In this document: in pieces, positions 45,646 through 54,593 of the stretch
Layout of the letters: each line of letters begins with the position of its first letter
Position numbering within the stretch: position 1 is the stretch's first letter
Assembly: GCF_003384935.1 (NCBI RefSeq)
Contig: NZ_QTTQ01000012.1
Span: forward strand, 248,001 to 312,000
Source of the DNA: Lutibacter oceani
Lineage (GTDB): Bacteria; Bacteroidota; Bacteroidia; Flavobacteriales; Flavobacteriaceae
Direction of reading: 5' to 3'
Length of the DNA stretch: 64,000 nucleotides
Program-made: the position numbers and the translations under genes
Notes under the pieces: model-generated
The model's database searches: none
The model's input: only the letters and a program-made list of their open reading frames with translations
Told to the model about the DNA's origin: nothing

Positions 45646-45777
45646 AATTGTTTATTTTTAGTTATTTGGATAAAATTACCCTATAGTAATGTTGTTTTAC
45701 TGTTTCTATAAATTCTAGAATTTAAAAATCTAACTATTAAACTGTAAGACTTTTGACTGTTGTTAGGGTATACCACG

Positions 45778-45838
45778 TTTAAACAGACTTACAATCTTCA
45801 AAAAATATAGATTATACTTGTTTTTAAACAGTTACAAT
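45778..45838 (-). promoter_or_regulatory. direct repeat upstream of the cupin gene, candidate AraC-type operator
   Basis: TTTAAACAGACTTACAAT (45778-45795) and TTTAAACAGTTACAAT (45823-45838) match except for a 2-nt insertion, about 45 bp apart. AraC-family proteins bind direct repeats, and the regulator is encoded just beyond. They lie 130-190 bp upstream of the cupin start. Confidence 0.4.
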
Positions 45839-45919
45839 TTAGAAAGATAAAATGATGACTAATACAACAATTCGTTCAAAAAATAAGAATTTTAAACCAT
45901 GAAGTAATTTTAACAGATA

Positions 45920-47026
45920 TTAAATTATATGTTGCTGAATATATTTAGATGGAAGTACTCCATATTTTTCTAAAAAACACTTTGAAAAGTAAGCAGGGCT
46001 ATTAAATCCAGATTCATATGCTATTTCTGAAATATTTCCATTTTGCTTATAAAGTAAATTCAATGCTTTATGTAATCTAAATTCTTTTATGAAGTTATTT
46101 GGCGATTTTCCTGTTAAATTTATCAATTTACGGTATAACTGAGATTTACTATAACCTAAATCTTTACTGAAATTAGTGACATTAAAATTAGGCTTATTCC
46201 AAATTGCTTCAATGTAATCCATTAAATGTAGTAGAAATTTTTCTTCCGAAGGCTTTAAAGCTCTAATCAATTCCTTATTAATAATTGTATTTCTATTTTC
46301 ACTTTCATATAAATCTTTTACCTCGTTAGAAATAACAAGCTGTTCTGCTACAACCTCACATATTCTGGTAGCCTGCACAATTGCCTCTTCAAAAATACCT
46401 TCTTTTTCAGATACTGGAACACCTGCGCTTAAAGCAATTTTCATTTTTCTGTTTTTTATATCAAACTTGGGAGTTATGTATTTGAAATTCGCTTGAATTT
46501 TTAAGGCACAAAAAACAGCATTACTAACCGATTTAAAAGAAACTAAATAATTATTATTATCCTTTTTTACAATACTACCTTTAAAATGTTTAATTGATTT
46601 TGAAACACTATTATGAAATTTTTGAGTAAATAAACTAAATTGATTTGCTTCTAATCTGTTTAAATAATTACTGGTTTCAATAACCATTATTACTCTAAAA
46701 GCCGGGTCATTTATAATATTTAATTCTGTATTTTGAGCTTTTTCTGGATCTTCAATTCGTCCTAAAAAAGATTCAACAATATTTTTATCAACTTCAATTA
46801 TACTATGAGGAAATTCACCATGAGCATGGTTATGCATATCTTGAATTGCTTTTTTATTAGGAGCTTCAATTAAACAAAATGCTGTATTTCTATCTTCATC
46901 ACACCAATAAGTTAACCCCTTACAACCAAATTTATGTTCTATTTTCAAATCAATTTGATGCATTTCAGCAACATGTTCCGCTTTAATTTCTTTCGGAATA
47001 TCATGACGATCCATATATATAGGCAT
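45920..47026 (-). CDS. three-domain regulator: DUF4242, degenerate class III cyclase-like domain, AraC HTH
   Basis: A 368-residue protein. Residues 1-90 match DUF4242 (MPIYMDRHDIPKEI, GLTYWCDEDRNTAFCLIEAP, MHNHAHGEFPHSIIEV), the family of the nickel-binding protein SCO4226. Residues about 107-240 follow the class III nucleotide cyclase pattern, with KGSIVKKDNNNYLVSF where active enzymes have GGxxxKxxGDxxxxxF, so a metal Asp is missing and catalysis is unlikely. Residues about 265-368 are an AraC/XylS helix-turn-helix (VTNFSKDLGYSKSQLYRKL and ISEIAYESGFNSPAYFSKCF). A metal- or nucleotide-sensing DNA-binding protein is the inference. Likely targets are the cupin, oxidase and globin genes. Confidence 0.8.
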   Translation of the reverse strand: MPIYMDRHDIPKEIKAEHVAEMHQIDLKIEHKFGCKGLTYWCDEDRNTAFCLIEAPNKKAIQDMHNHAHGEFPHSIIEVDKNIVESFLGRIEDPEKAQNTELNIINDPAFRVIMVIETSNYLNRLEANQFSLFTQKFHNSVSKSIKHFKGSIVKKDNNNYLVSFKSVSNAVFCALKIQANFKYITPKFDIKNRKMKIALSAGVPVSEKEGIFEEAIVQATRICEVVAEQLVISNEVKDLYESENRNTIINKELIRALKPSEEKFLLHLMDYIEAIWNKPNFNVTNFSKDLGYSKSQLYRKLINLTGKSPNNFIKEFRLHKALNLLYKQNGNISEIAYESGFNSPAYFSKCFLEKYGVLPSKYIQQHII

Positions 47027-47105
47027 AGTATAAATTTTTCATACAATATAACAATTTTTAATTATAACTTAATTATAGAAAGCTTAATGCTAAGTATTTA
47101 TCAAT

Positions 47106-47133
47106 AAAAAAGCCTCAACTTTCGTTGAGGCTT
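47106..47133 (-). terminator. intrinsic terminator of rpmE2
   Basis: Hairpin with arms AAGCCTCAAC / GTTGAGGCTT and a four-base loop (GAAA on the minus strand), followed by Ts. Confidence 0.85.
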
Positions 47134-47160
47134 TAAAATATTATCTATTTAAAAAATTAA

Positions 47161-47412
47161 TTATTTTTTAAATTTAGCGTATTTAGATTTAAATTTATCA
47201 ATACGTCCTGCAGTATCTATTAATTTAGATTTACCTGTGTAAAATGGATGTGAAGATCTTGAAATCTCTAATTTTACTAATGGGTATTCAACACCATCTA
47301 CATCAATTGTTTCTTTAGTATTTACTGTTGAACGAGTTAAAAACACATCTTCATTAGACATATCTTTAAATGCTACCATTCTATAATTTTCTGGGTGTAT
47401 ACCTTTTCTCAT
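47161..47412 (-). CDS. rpmE2: 50S ribosomal protein L31, type B
   Basis: An 83-residue L31 of the type without zinc-binding cysteines. It starts [20 protein letters not shown] and has [21 protein letters not shown], the usual type B segment. In bacteria with both forms, type B replaces the zinc form when zinc is scarce; whether a C+ copy exists elsewhere here cannot be seen. It is a single-gene unit with its own -7 element and terminator. Confidence 0.95.
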   Translation of the reverse strand: MRKGIHPENYRMVAFKDMSNEDVFLTRSTVNTKETIDVDGVEYPLVKLEISRSSHPFYTGKSKLIDTAGRIDKFKSKYAKFKK

Positions 47413-47451
47413 CGTAAACTCGTTTTAATGCTGTTTTTATTTTTCAGACTG

Positions 47452-47459
47452 CAAATTTA
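47452..47459 (-). promoter_or_regulatory. -7 promoter element (TAAATTTG) of rpmE2
   Basis: Minus-strand TAAATTTG matches TAnnTTTG, 39 nt before the start at 47412. Confidence 0.45.
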
Positions 47460-47532
47460 ACTATATTTTTGAAACTTCAAACAAATAATTTATTTTATTT
47501 ACATAAAAATTAATAAAAAGCTAATTTAAATT

Positions 47533-48567
47533 ATGTCAAACAAATCATTATTAGGTTTATTTCTATTTATTTCGTTAATATCATGTAAAAGTGAGTATAA
47601 ATTTGTTTTAAACGCTCCTAATAAAATTCAATCTAATAAAATTCTTGAAATTTCAATTTCTGAAAAAGAAGGAAAACCTATAAAATCTGTTCAATTTTCA
47701 ATTGATAATCAAAAAATTACTTCTGAAGGAACTTCGGTAAGTATTAATATTAATGATTATAGACTTGGTAAACATGAGGTGACTGCACTTGTTTTTTACG
47801 AGGATAAAACCAAAAAAGTAACAAAACCTGTATATTTTATGGCAGATACTAGTCCGGAAATATACACTTATAAAATAATAAATACCTATCCACACGATAA
47901 AGAAGCTTATACTCAAGGTTTGGAGTATAAGGATGGTTTTTTATATGAAAGCACTGGCAGAAAAGGGACATCTTATATTAGAAAAGTGGAATTAGAAACT
48001 GGTAAAGCATTGCAACAAAAAGATTTAGATGCTGCCTATTTTGGGGAAGGAATTACAATTTTTAATAATAAAATTTACCAACTTACCTGGCAGAGTGGTA
48101 TTGGAATTGTGTATGATTTAGAATCTTTTGAAAAAGAAAAGGAATTCAAATATACTAAAAGTCGTGAGGGATGGGGATTAACAAATAATGGAGAACAATT
48201 AATAAAATCTGATGGTACTGAGCGAATTTGGTTTTTAAATCCTGAAACTTTAATTGAAGAAAGTTATATTGAAGCTTATACTAATAAACAAAAAGTTGAA
48301 AAATTAAATGAGCTTGAATACATCAATGGTAAAATTTATGCAAATATTTGGCAAAAAAACTCCATTTTAATTGTGAATCCAACAACTGGAAAAGTTGAAG
48401 GAGTTGCTAATTTAAATGGCTTAAAAGAAGAAATCTTAAAAGAACAAAACCTAACTGATAGTGATGAGGTTTTAAATGGTATTGCTTTTGACAAAGAAAA
48501 TAACAGAATGTTTGTTACTGGAAAACACTGGAGTAAACTTTATGAAATTGAATTGATTAAAAAATAA
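47533..48567 (+). CDS. glutaminyl-peptide cyclotransferase, lipoprotein
   Basis: A 344-residue exported enzyme (lipobox LISC, Cys18) of the plant/bacterial glutamine cyclotransferase type, a five-bladed beta-propeller. It converts N-terminal glutamine of peptides or proteins to pyroglutamate. After an extra N-terminal beta domain (about 20-110) come the family blocks: YPHDKEAYTQGLEYKDGFLYESTG, GEGITIFNNKIYQLTWQSG, NELEYINGKIYANIW and LNGIAFDKENNRMFVTGKHW. It is 40 bp before the beta-helix lipoprotein gene, so the two may be one transcript. Many exported proteins of Bacteroidota begin with Gln after signal cleavage, which would be fitting substrates. Confidence 0.9.
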   Translation: MSNKSLLGLFLFISLISCKSEYKFVLNAPNKIQSNKILEISISEKEGKPIKSVQFSIDNQKITSEGTSVSININDYRLGKHEVTALVFYEDKTKKVTKPVYFMADTSPEIYTYKIINTYPHDKEAYTQGLEYKDGFLYESTGRKGTSYIRKVELETGKALQQKDLDAAYFGEGITIFNNKIYQLTWQSGIGIVYDLESFEKEKEFKYTKSREGWGLTNNGEQLIKSDGTERIWFLNPETLIEESYIEAYTNKQKVEKLNELEYINGKIYANIWQKNSILIVNPTTGKVEGVANLNGLKEEILKEQNLTDSDEVLNGIAFDKENNRMFVTGKHWSKLYEIELIKK

Positions 48568-48607
48568 TTTTCTATAAATTATTTTTACATTTACAAAAAC
48601 AACCTTA

Positions 48608-50131
48608 ATGCGCTATTATTTTACCCTTTTAATAGTAATTAGTTTAATAATTTTGTCTTCTTGCAGAAAAGACTTTAGCGCTGAACTAAGTACTGGAAAC
48701 TTATCATTTTCAAAAGATACGGTGTATTTGGATACTGTTTTTACAAATATAGGATCAAGTACCTACAATTTAAAAGTTTATAATAAAAGTAATAACACTA
48801 TTTCTATTCCATTAATAAAACTGGGAAGAGGAGAAAACTCAAACTACCGATTAAATGTTGATGGTACTGCTGGAAAATTATTTGAAAATGTTGAAATTTT
48901 AGCTAAAGACAGTATTTATATTTTTATTGAAACAACTATTAATTATAACCAAGTAACAGATCCTATTTATGTAGATTCAATAGTTTTTGATACTGGAGAA
49001 AACTTACAAAATGTAAAGCTTATTTCACTAGTTAAAGACGCTCATTTTTTATACCCAGCAAAAAATTCAGAAGGTATTGTAGAAACTATCACAACTGGTT
49101 TAAATGCTAACGGCGAAGCAATTAAAATCAATGGGTTTTATCTTAACAACAATACAATATTTACCAATAACAAACCCTATGTAATTTATGGTTATTGTGC
49201 CGTTCCTAAAGATAAAACACTAACAATTGAGGCAGGGGCTAATATCCATTTTCATTCAAATTCTGGAATTATAGTTAATAAAGGTGCATCTTTAATAGTT
49301 GAAGGTGAATTAAATAATGAAGTAATTTTTGAAGGCGATAGATTAGAGCCTCAATATAGTAATATACCTGGCCAATGGGGAACTATTTGGCTGCGTGCCG
49401 GAAGTAAAAATAATGCAATAAATAATACCATAATTAAAAATGCTTCTATTGGAATAATTATAGATTCTATTGGAAATAATAACTTCACACCTACTTTAAA
49501 TATAAAAAACACTCAAATTTATAATAGCTCAAACTTTGGAATTTTAGGTAGAGAAACCAATATTAAAGGAGAAAACTTAGTAATTAATAATAGCGGACAA
49601 GCATCTTTAGCGTGTACTATTGGCGGTACTTATAATTTTACACATTCAACTTTTGTTAATTTTTGGAATGGTAGCTTACGTCAATTCCCAAGTGTGTTAA
49701 TTAACAACTATTTTACCTATTCAAATGAAAATGAACAAGTTGTAAAAACACGTGATTTATTGGCTGCCAATTTTACAAATTGTATTATTGATGGGAATTC
49801 AAATATTGAATTAATTATTGATAAAGTAGAAGGTGCTATATTTAATTATTCATTTAAAAATAATTTAATAAAATTTAACGATTATAACGAAAGTTACAAG
49901 GATCTTGAAATCTATAACTTTGAAGATTCAAGTTACTATGCAGATAATATTTTAAATGGAAATTCGGATTTTAAATCACCTACAACAAATGAGTTAATAA
50001 TTGGTGAAAACTCTGATGGAAATCAAAAAGCAAATCTTAATGGAACTTCTTTAATCCCTTATGATATTTTAGGAATATTAAGAGCTAATCCGGCCGATAT
50101 TGGAGCTTACCAACATATTATTTTTGATTAA
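48608..50131 (+). CDS. exported lipoprotein with predicted parallel beta-helix
   Basis: A 507-residue lipoprotein (lipobox LSSC, Cys18). Residues about 28-170 form a beta-sandwich domain (DTVYLDTVFTNIGSSTYNLKVYN, longer than I can quote in full). Residues about 200-470 look like a right-handed parallel beta-helix with short repeated turns (IHFHSNSGIIVNKGASLIVEG, IIDSIGNN, ILGRETNIKG), ending IGAYQH. Proteins of this layout are common in Bacteroidota surfaces and have no defined activity. Its end overlaps the convergent GNAT gene by 14 bp. Confidence 0.75.
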   Translation: MRYYFTLLIVISLIILSSCRKDFSAELSTGNLSFSKDTVYLDTVFTNIGSSTYNLKVYNKSNNTISIPLIKLGRGENSNYRLNVDGTAGKLFENVEILAKDSIYIFIETTINYNQVTDPIYVDSIVFDTGENLQNVKLISLVKDAHFLYPAKNSEGIVETITTGLNANGEAIKINGFYLNNNTIFTNNKPYVIYGYCAVPKDKTLTIEAGANIHFHSNSGIIVNKGASLIVEGELNNEVIFEGDRLEPQYSNIPGQWGTIWLRAGSKNNAINNTIIKNASIGIIIDSIGNNNFTPTLNIKNTQIYNSSNFGILGRETNIKGENLVINNSGQASLACTIGGTYNFTHSTFVNFWNGSLRQFPSVLINNYFTYSNENEQVVKTRDLLAANFTNCIIDGNSNIELIIDKVEGAIFNYSFKNNLIKFNDYNESYKDLEIYNFEDSSYYADNILNGNSDFKSPTTNELIIGENSDGNQKANLNGTSLIPYDILGILRANPADIGAYQHIIFD

Positions 50132-50636
50132 AATAATCAGCCTTTTCAATTTTATACCAATTATATTTCTCAGTACTTTCATAATAATCAAACTTATAAA
50201 ATTTTAAACCAATTTTCTCAAGTACTTTATACGAAGCAATATTTTTAGGCATAACAATGCCAATTATCCTATTTAATTTTAAAATTTCGAAACCGTATTT
50301 TATAATTTCTTTTGAAACTTCTGTAGTAATTCCTTTATCCCAATATTGTGGTAAAATTCTAAATCCAATATCAGTTTCATTTAATTCCGGCAAATATTTT
50401 AAACCTGCAAAACCAATCACTTTATTATCTGGTTTATAAATTACTGCCCATCTTCCATAACCAAACTTTTTATAATCTTTAAATAAAACTTCTGAAATAA
50501 TTTCTTCAGCTTCATTTACTGATTTTAACACAACATCACCCGTATATTTTTGAACTTCAGCATTAGAACCAAACTCAAAAATTGCAGGAGCATCTTCCAT
50601 CTGGAATTTTCTTAAAATAACCCTATCCGTTTCAAT
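50118..50636 (-). CDS. GNAT family N-acetyltransferase (RimJ-like); probable ATT start
   Basis: A GNAT fold with the RimJ/RimL pattern: IFEFGSNAEVQKYTG, then VIGFAGLKYLPELNETDIGF, and GITTEVSKEIIKYGFEILKLNRIIGIV. The first ATG (50600) leaves out the first strand. In the same frame, the codons upstream read ETDRVILRKFQMEDA, which is the normal opening of this family (ETERLILRxF). The frame is open back to a stop at 50658-50660 and contains no ATG, GTG or TTG before 50600. The codon in the usual Met position is ATT at 50634-50636. I therefore set the start there (172 residues). It probably acetylates an N-terminal amine of a protein or small molecule. Confidence 0.7.
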   Translation of the reverse strand: METDRVILRKFQMEDAPAIFEFGSNAEVQKYTGDVVLKSVNEAEEIISEVLFKDYKKFGYGRWAVIYKPDNKVIGFAGLKYLPELNETDIGFRILPQYWDKGITTEVSKEIIKYGFEILKLNRIIGIVMPKNIASYKVLEKIGLKFYKFDYYESTEKYNWYKIEKADYFNQK

Positions 50637-50782
50637 TAAATTAATAACAATTACTTTTTAATTTACTTTAATTTGTATACAACACCGTTTTCCATAACAA
50701 ATGTTACGTTTTCCATAGTATGAATGTTAAAATGGTGTATTTTTACCCAAATATAATAAGTTATTTTTTAATTATATTAAAT

Positions 50783-51463
50783 ATGAAAAACGTTATAATA
50801 ACAGGAACCAGCCGTGGAATTGGATTTGAATTGGCTCAGATTTTTGCTAAAAACAATTATCAAGTTTTAGCATTATCTCGAAATTCTGAACCGTTAAAAA
50901 AACTCAAATTAAAAAATATTTCAACTTTATCTGTGGACCTTTTGAATGAAGAAGACTTGAATAAAGTAGTAAACTTTATTTCTAAAAACTGGAAGAATGT
51001 TGACATACTAATAAATAATGCTGGAAAATTAATAAGTAAACCTTTTTGTGAACTTACATCTAACGACTTTTTGGAAGTGTATAAAGTAAATGTTTTTGCA
51101 GTTGCTGAATTAACAAAATTAGTAGTTCCATTTTTACAGAAAGGAAGCCATGTTGTAAATATTAGCAGTATTGGAGGCGTTCAGGGAAGTATGAAGTTTC
51201 CAGGCTTAGCAGCTTATAGTTCTTCAAAAGGAGCTCTTTTAACCTTAACTGAAGTTTTGGCTGAAGAATTTAAAACTCAAGAAATTTCTTTTAATACATT
51301 AGCTTTAGGAGCAGTTCAAACCGAAATGTTAGAAGAAGCTTTCCCCGGTTATAAAGCTCCCGTTTCAGCTAAAGAAATGGCTAGTTATATTTATAATTTT
51401 GCTGTTACAGGAAGTAAATTTTACAATGGGAAAATATTACAAGTATCCTCAACCACTCCATAG
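50783..51463 (+). CDS. SDR family NAD(P)-dependent oxidoreductase
   Basis: A 226-residue short-chain dehydrogenase. The frame extends 21 codons upstream, but the conserved start is the internal ATG at 50783 (MKNVIITGTSRGIGFELAQ), which sets the Rossmann glycine motif TGTSRGIG at residues 8-15. NNAG is near residue 79. The catalytic set is Ser (NISSIGG), Tyr and Lys (AAYSSSKGA). Substrate unknown. It is the first of five closely spaced genes on this strand (gaps of 3, 1, 12 and 18 bp), so a likely operon. Confidence 0.88.
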   Translation: MKNVIITGTSRGIGFELAQIFAKNNYQVLALSRNSEPLKKLKLKNISTLSVDLLNEEDLNKVVNFISKNWKNVDILINNAGKLISKPFCELTSNDFLEVYKVNVFAVAELTKLVVPFLQKGSHVVNISSIGGVQGSMKFPGLAAYSSSKGALLTLTEVLAEEFKTQEISFNTLALGAVQTEMLEEAFPGYKAPVSAKEMASYIYNFAVTGSKFYNGKILQVSSTTP

Positions 51464-51466
51464 TAC

Positions 51467-52054
51467 ATGATTGAAAAACTTTCAAAATACATACCAGAAA
51501 ATGCGGTTGAGTTAGTTAATGAAATTCTTTTAAATCATCCGATATCAATAAAAATTGTAAATGAAAGAGCCACAAAACATGGTGACTTTAAAAGAAATAT
51601 TAATAACAAATTTCAAATTACTATAAATAATAATTTAAACCAATACCAATTTTTACTTACACTTATTCATGAAATAGCACATTTTGTAACATTTAAACAA
51701 TATGTTCGTGTAAAACCACACGGAATTGAGTGGAAACGAAACTTTCAACATTTAATGCTCCCTTTTATTAGCCCAGCAATTTTTCCACAAAACCTACTTC
51801 CTTTACTCGCTAATTATATTAAAAACCCAAAAGCAAGTACCGGATCTGATGTTAAACTAACATATGCCTTAAAACAATATGATGAAAATTCAGGAAAGAG
51901 TTTTATCTTTGAGTTACAACATGGTAGTATTTTTTTATTTAAGGATAAAACTTTTAAAAAAGGAAACAAACGAAGAACTAGGTATGAATGTGTTGAAATG
52001 AATAGTAAAAGAACCTATTTATTTAATCAAAATGCAGAAGTAGAAACACTATAA
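51467..52054 (+). CDS. SprT-like zinc metalloprotease domain protein
   Basis: A 195-residue protein with the SprT/Spartan-type zinc motif HEIAH at residues 68-72 (TLIHEIAHFVTF) and the following GIEWKRNFQHLM segment supplying a third His. Spartan relatives cut DNA-protein crosslinks, while bacterial SprT is poorly understood. The C-terminal half ends in a region with RRTRYECVEMNS, where Spartan-like proteins have a zinc ribbon. It has only one Cys, so that part is not a zinc site here. It is tightly linked to the SDR and manC genes. Confidence 0.82.
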   Translation: MIEKLSKYIPENAVELVNEILLNHPISIKIVNERATKHGDFKRNINNKFQITINNNLNQYQFLLTLIHEIAHFVTFKQYVRVKPHGIEWKRNFQHLMLPFISPAIFPQNLLPLLANYIKNPKASTGSDVKLTYALKQYDENSGKSFIFELQHGSIFLFKDKTFKKGNKRRTRYECVEMNSKRTYLFNQNAEVETL

Positions 52055-52055
52055 T

Positions 52056-53132
52056 ATGAACAAAAATTATTACGCAGTTATTATGGCAGGTGGAGTTGGA
52101 ACTCGATTTTGGCCCCTTAGCACCCAACAATTCCCAAAACAATTTCATGATATGTTAGGTACAGGAGAATCTTTAATTCAAAAAACCTTCCACCGATTTG
52201 AGAATTTAATTCCTACTGAAAATATTTTAATTGCAACTAATAAAAATTACGAAAATTTAGTTTTAGAACAATTACCAAAAACAACTAAAAAACAGTTGCT
52301 TTTGGAGCCTGCAATGAGAAATACGGCGCCATGTATTTTGTACAGCGCGTTTAAAATATTTAACGAAAACCCAGATGGAATTATGGTTGTTGCTCCATCA
52401 GATCATTGGATTGAAAACGAACAAGAGTTTTTAAATAATATACAAACATCTTTTGATTTTTGTGCAGATACCGATGCTCTATTAACACTTGGAATTCAAC
52501 CAACTAATCCAAATACTGGTTATGGATATATTAATTTTACCGAAGCTGAAAATAGTATTAAAAAAGTTAAAAACTTTACCGAAAAACCAAATTTAGAAAA
52601 AGCTAAACAATTTTTAAAAAGTGGTGATTATCTTTGGAATGCAGGAATTTTTGTTTGGAGTGTGAAAAGCATTTTAAATCAATTTGAAACTCATTTACCA
52701 GAAATGTATTTGTTATTTAAAAATGGTATTACTTGTTATAATTCAGAAAAAGAAGAAACATTCATTGATGAAAGCTACCCAAATTCAGAAAATATTTCAA
52801 TAGACTTTGGAATTATGGAAAAAGCTCCAAATGTATTTGTTTTACCTGTAAATTTTGATTGGAATGATCTTGGAACTTGGGGATCACTTTATAATAAATT
52901 AGATAAAGATAAAAATGAAAATGCTTTTGTTGGAGGTGATGTTATTTTTAGAGATTCTAAAAATAATATTATAAGAACGCAACCTGGTAAACGTGTTGTA
53001 ATTCAGGGATTAAATGATTTTATTGTTGTAGAAAAAGAAAATGTATTGTTAATTTGTCCAAAAGACAAAGAACAGGAAATAAAGCAAATAACAGAAGAAG
53101 TTAAACTAAAATTTGGAAATGAATTTGTTTAA
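52056..53132 (+). CDS. mannose-1-phosphate guanylyltransferase
   Basis: A 358-residue nucleotidyltransferase that makes GDP-mannose from mannose 1-phosphate and GTP for polysaccharide synthesis. The active-site loop is MAGGVGTRFWPLSTQQFPKQF (about 10-30), with the FVEKP-like segment FTEKPNLEKA near residue 170 and WNAGIFVW near 195. It has only the transferase domain and no phosphomannose isomerase domain, as is usual in Bacteroidota. The start is one base after the SprT stop. No other sugar genes are nearby. Confidence 0.93.
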   Translation: MNKNYYAVIMAGGVGTRFWPLSTQQFPKQFHDMLGTGESLIQKTFHRFENLIPTENILIATNKNYENLVLEQLPKTTKKQLLLEPAMRNTAPCILYSAFKIFNENPDGIMVVAPSDHWIENEQEFLNNIQTSFDFCADTDALLTLGIQPTNPNTGYGYINFTEAENSIKKVKNFTEKPNLEKAKQFLKSGDYLWNAGIFVWSVKSILNQFETHLPEMYLLFKNGITCYNSEKEETFIDESYPNSENISIDFGIMEKAPNVFVLPVNFDWNDLGTWGSLYNKLDKDKNENAFVGGDVIFRDSKNNIIRTQPGKRVVIQGLNDFIVVEKENVLLICPKDKEQEIKQITEEVKLKFGNEFV

Positions 53133-53144
53133 AATACCTACGTG

Positions 53145-54575
53145 ATGGAAACTAAAAATACAAATCAACAAACTAATTTTTCCGATAATAATCCTCAACC
53201 AAATACAGATTTTAAAGGTGTTTGGGAAAGTATCAAACAATTTTTACATGAACTACTGGATATTAGAAAAGATACCGACAAAAAAGGCACTATTGAAGAT
53301 ATAAAAGGAAATATCTCAATGAAAGGTCACACTGCCTGGGTATTGGTTTTTTCTATTTTAATTGCCTCTATCGGGTTAAATGTAAGTTCTACAGCTGTAG
53401 TAATTGGAGCAATGCTTATATCCCCACTAATGGGACCAATTTTAGGTGTTGGGCTATCAATTGGCATAAATGATATTGATACCTTAAAACGTTCGCTAAT
53501 TAATTTAGGTGTTATGGTAGGTTTAAGTTTAGCAACTTCATTTTTTTTCTTTTTAATTCCTATTTTCAGAAATGAAACCCCTGAACTTTTAGCAAGAACT
53601 GCTCCCGATGTTAGAGATGTATTTATTGCCATTGCCGGTGGTTTAGCCTTAATAATTGCATTAAGCAGGCGAAGTAAACAGACAAATACTATTGCTGGTG
53701 TTGCCATTGCCACTGCTTTAATGCCACCTTTATGTACAGCTGGATACGGGCTTGCAACTTGGAATTTAAGTTATTTTGGTGGCGCTATGTTTTTATTTAC
53801 TATAAACACCATATTTATTGCACTTGCTACTTTTGTAATTGTTAAGTTTTTAAGGTTTCCAATGTTAAAATACATTAATTCGGCAAAAAGAAAACGCATT
53901 GCTAGAACTGCATCAACAGTTGCCCTTTTAGTTTTTTCAGGAAGCATATATCTGTTTTTTAATTTATTTCAAGAAAATCAATTTAGGCAATCTGCACAAA
54001 ACTTAATTAATGATATAAAAGAAAGTGGTGTTAGTATTATTGATGAAGTTGATAAAAATATTAATTATTCAGATAGAAGTATTCAGATTTTTGTATATGG
54101 AAACAAATTAGACCAAGAACAAATTGAAAAATGGAACTCGAAACTTCCTGATTATGGATTAATAGATACTAAATTATTAGTGCAACAAGGCGCCGATGAT
54201 TCTGACCTGAGGAGTGAAGTTCAAAACCTGTCTGATCTATACATTCAAAATCAAAAAATAATATCTTCAAGAGATGAAACCGTTAAAGAAAAAGAAGATA
54301 AAATAAAACTTCTAACAGCCCAGCTATCTAAATACGAAGCAAGTGAAATTCCATTTATTCAAGTAAGTAAGGAGGCTCAAATTAATTACAATGGTTTATC
54401 GCATTTAAGTTATGCAAAATTGGTACACACTAACTTTAACACTATAGATACAATTACTGTTTTTAATGCTAAATGGTACGACACTGTTCCAAATATAACT
54501 AACCAACAGTTACTTTTACAAAAGTGGTTAAAAACACGTTTAAATTTAGATACTTTACAATTAAATAATAATTAA
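53145..54575 (+). CDS. DUF389 family membrane protein
   Basis: A 476-residue inner-membrane protein with about six helices and the DUF389 (TIGR00341) core: SIGLNVSSTAVVIGAMLISPLMGPI and ATALMPPLCTAGYGLA. The start could be the GTG at 53142, but the ATG at 53145 one codon later is preferred. The C-terminal 180 residues are soluble, with a predicted helical stretch (NQKIISSRDETVKEKEDKIKLL). The family's role is unknown. It is part of the SDR-manC run. Confidence 0.82.
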   Translation: METKNTNQQTNFSDNNPQPNTDFKGVWESIKQFLHELLDIRKDTDKKGTIEDIKGNISMKGHTAWVLVFSILIASIGLNVSSTAVVIGAMLISPLMGPILGVGLSIGINDIDTLKRSLINLGVMVGLSLATSFFFFLIPIFRNETPELLARTAPDVRDVFIAIAGGLALIIALSRRSKQTNTIAGVAIATALMPPLCTAGYGLATWNLSYFGGAMFLFTINTIFIALATFVIVKFLRFPMLKYINSAKRKRIARTASTVALLVFSGSIYLFFNLFQENQFRQSAQNLINDIKESGVSIIDEVDKNINYSDRSIQIFVYGNKLDQEQIEKWNSKLPDYGLIDTKLLVQQGADDSDLRSEVQNLSDLYIQNQKIISSRDETVKEKEDKIKLLTAQLSKYEASEIPFIQVSKEAQINYNGLSHLSYAKLVHTNFNTIDTITVFNAKWYDTVPNITNQQLLLQKWLKTRLNLDTLQLNNN

Positions 54576-54593
54576 ATTTTAATATTATAACTT

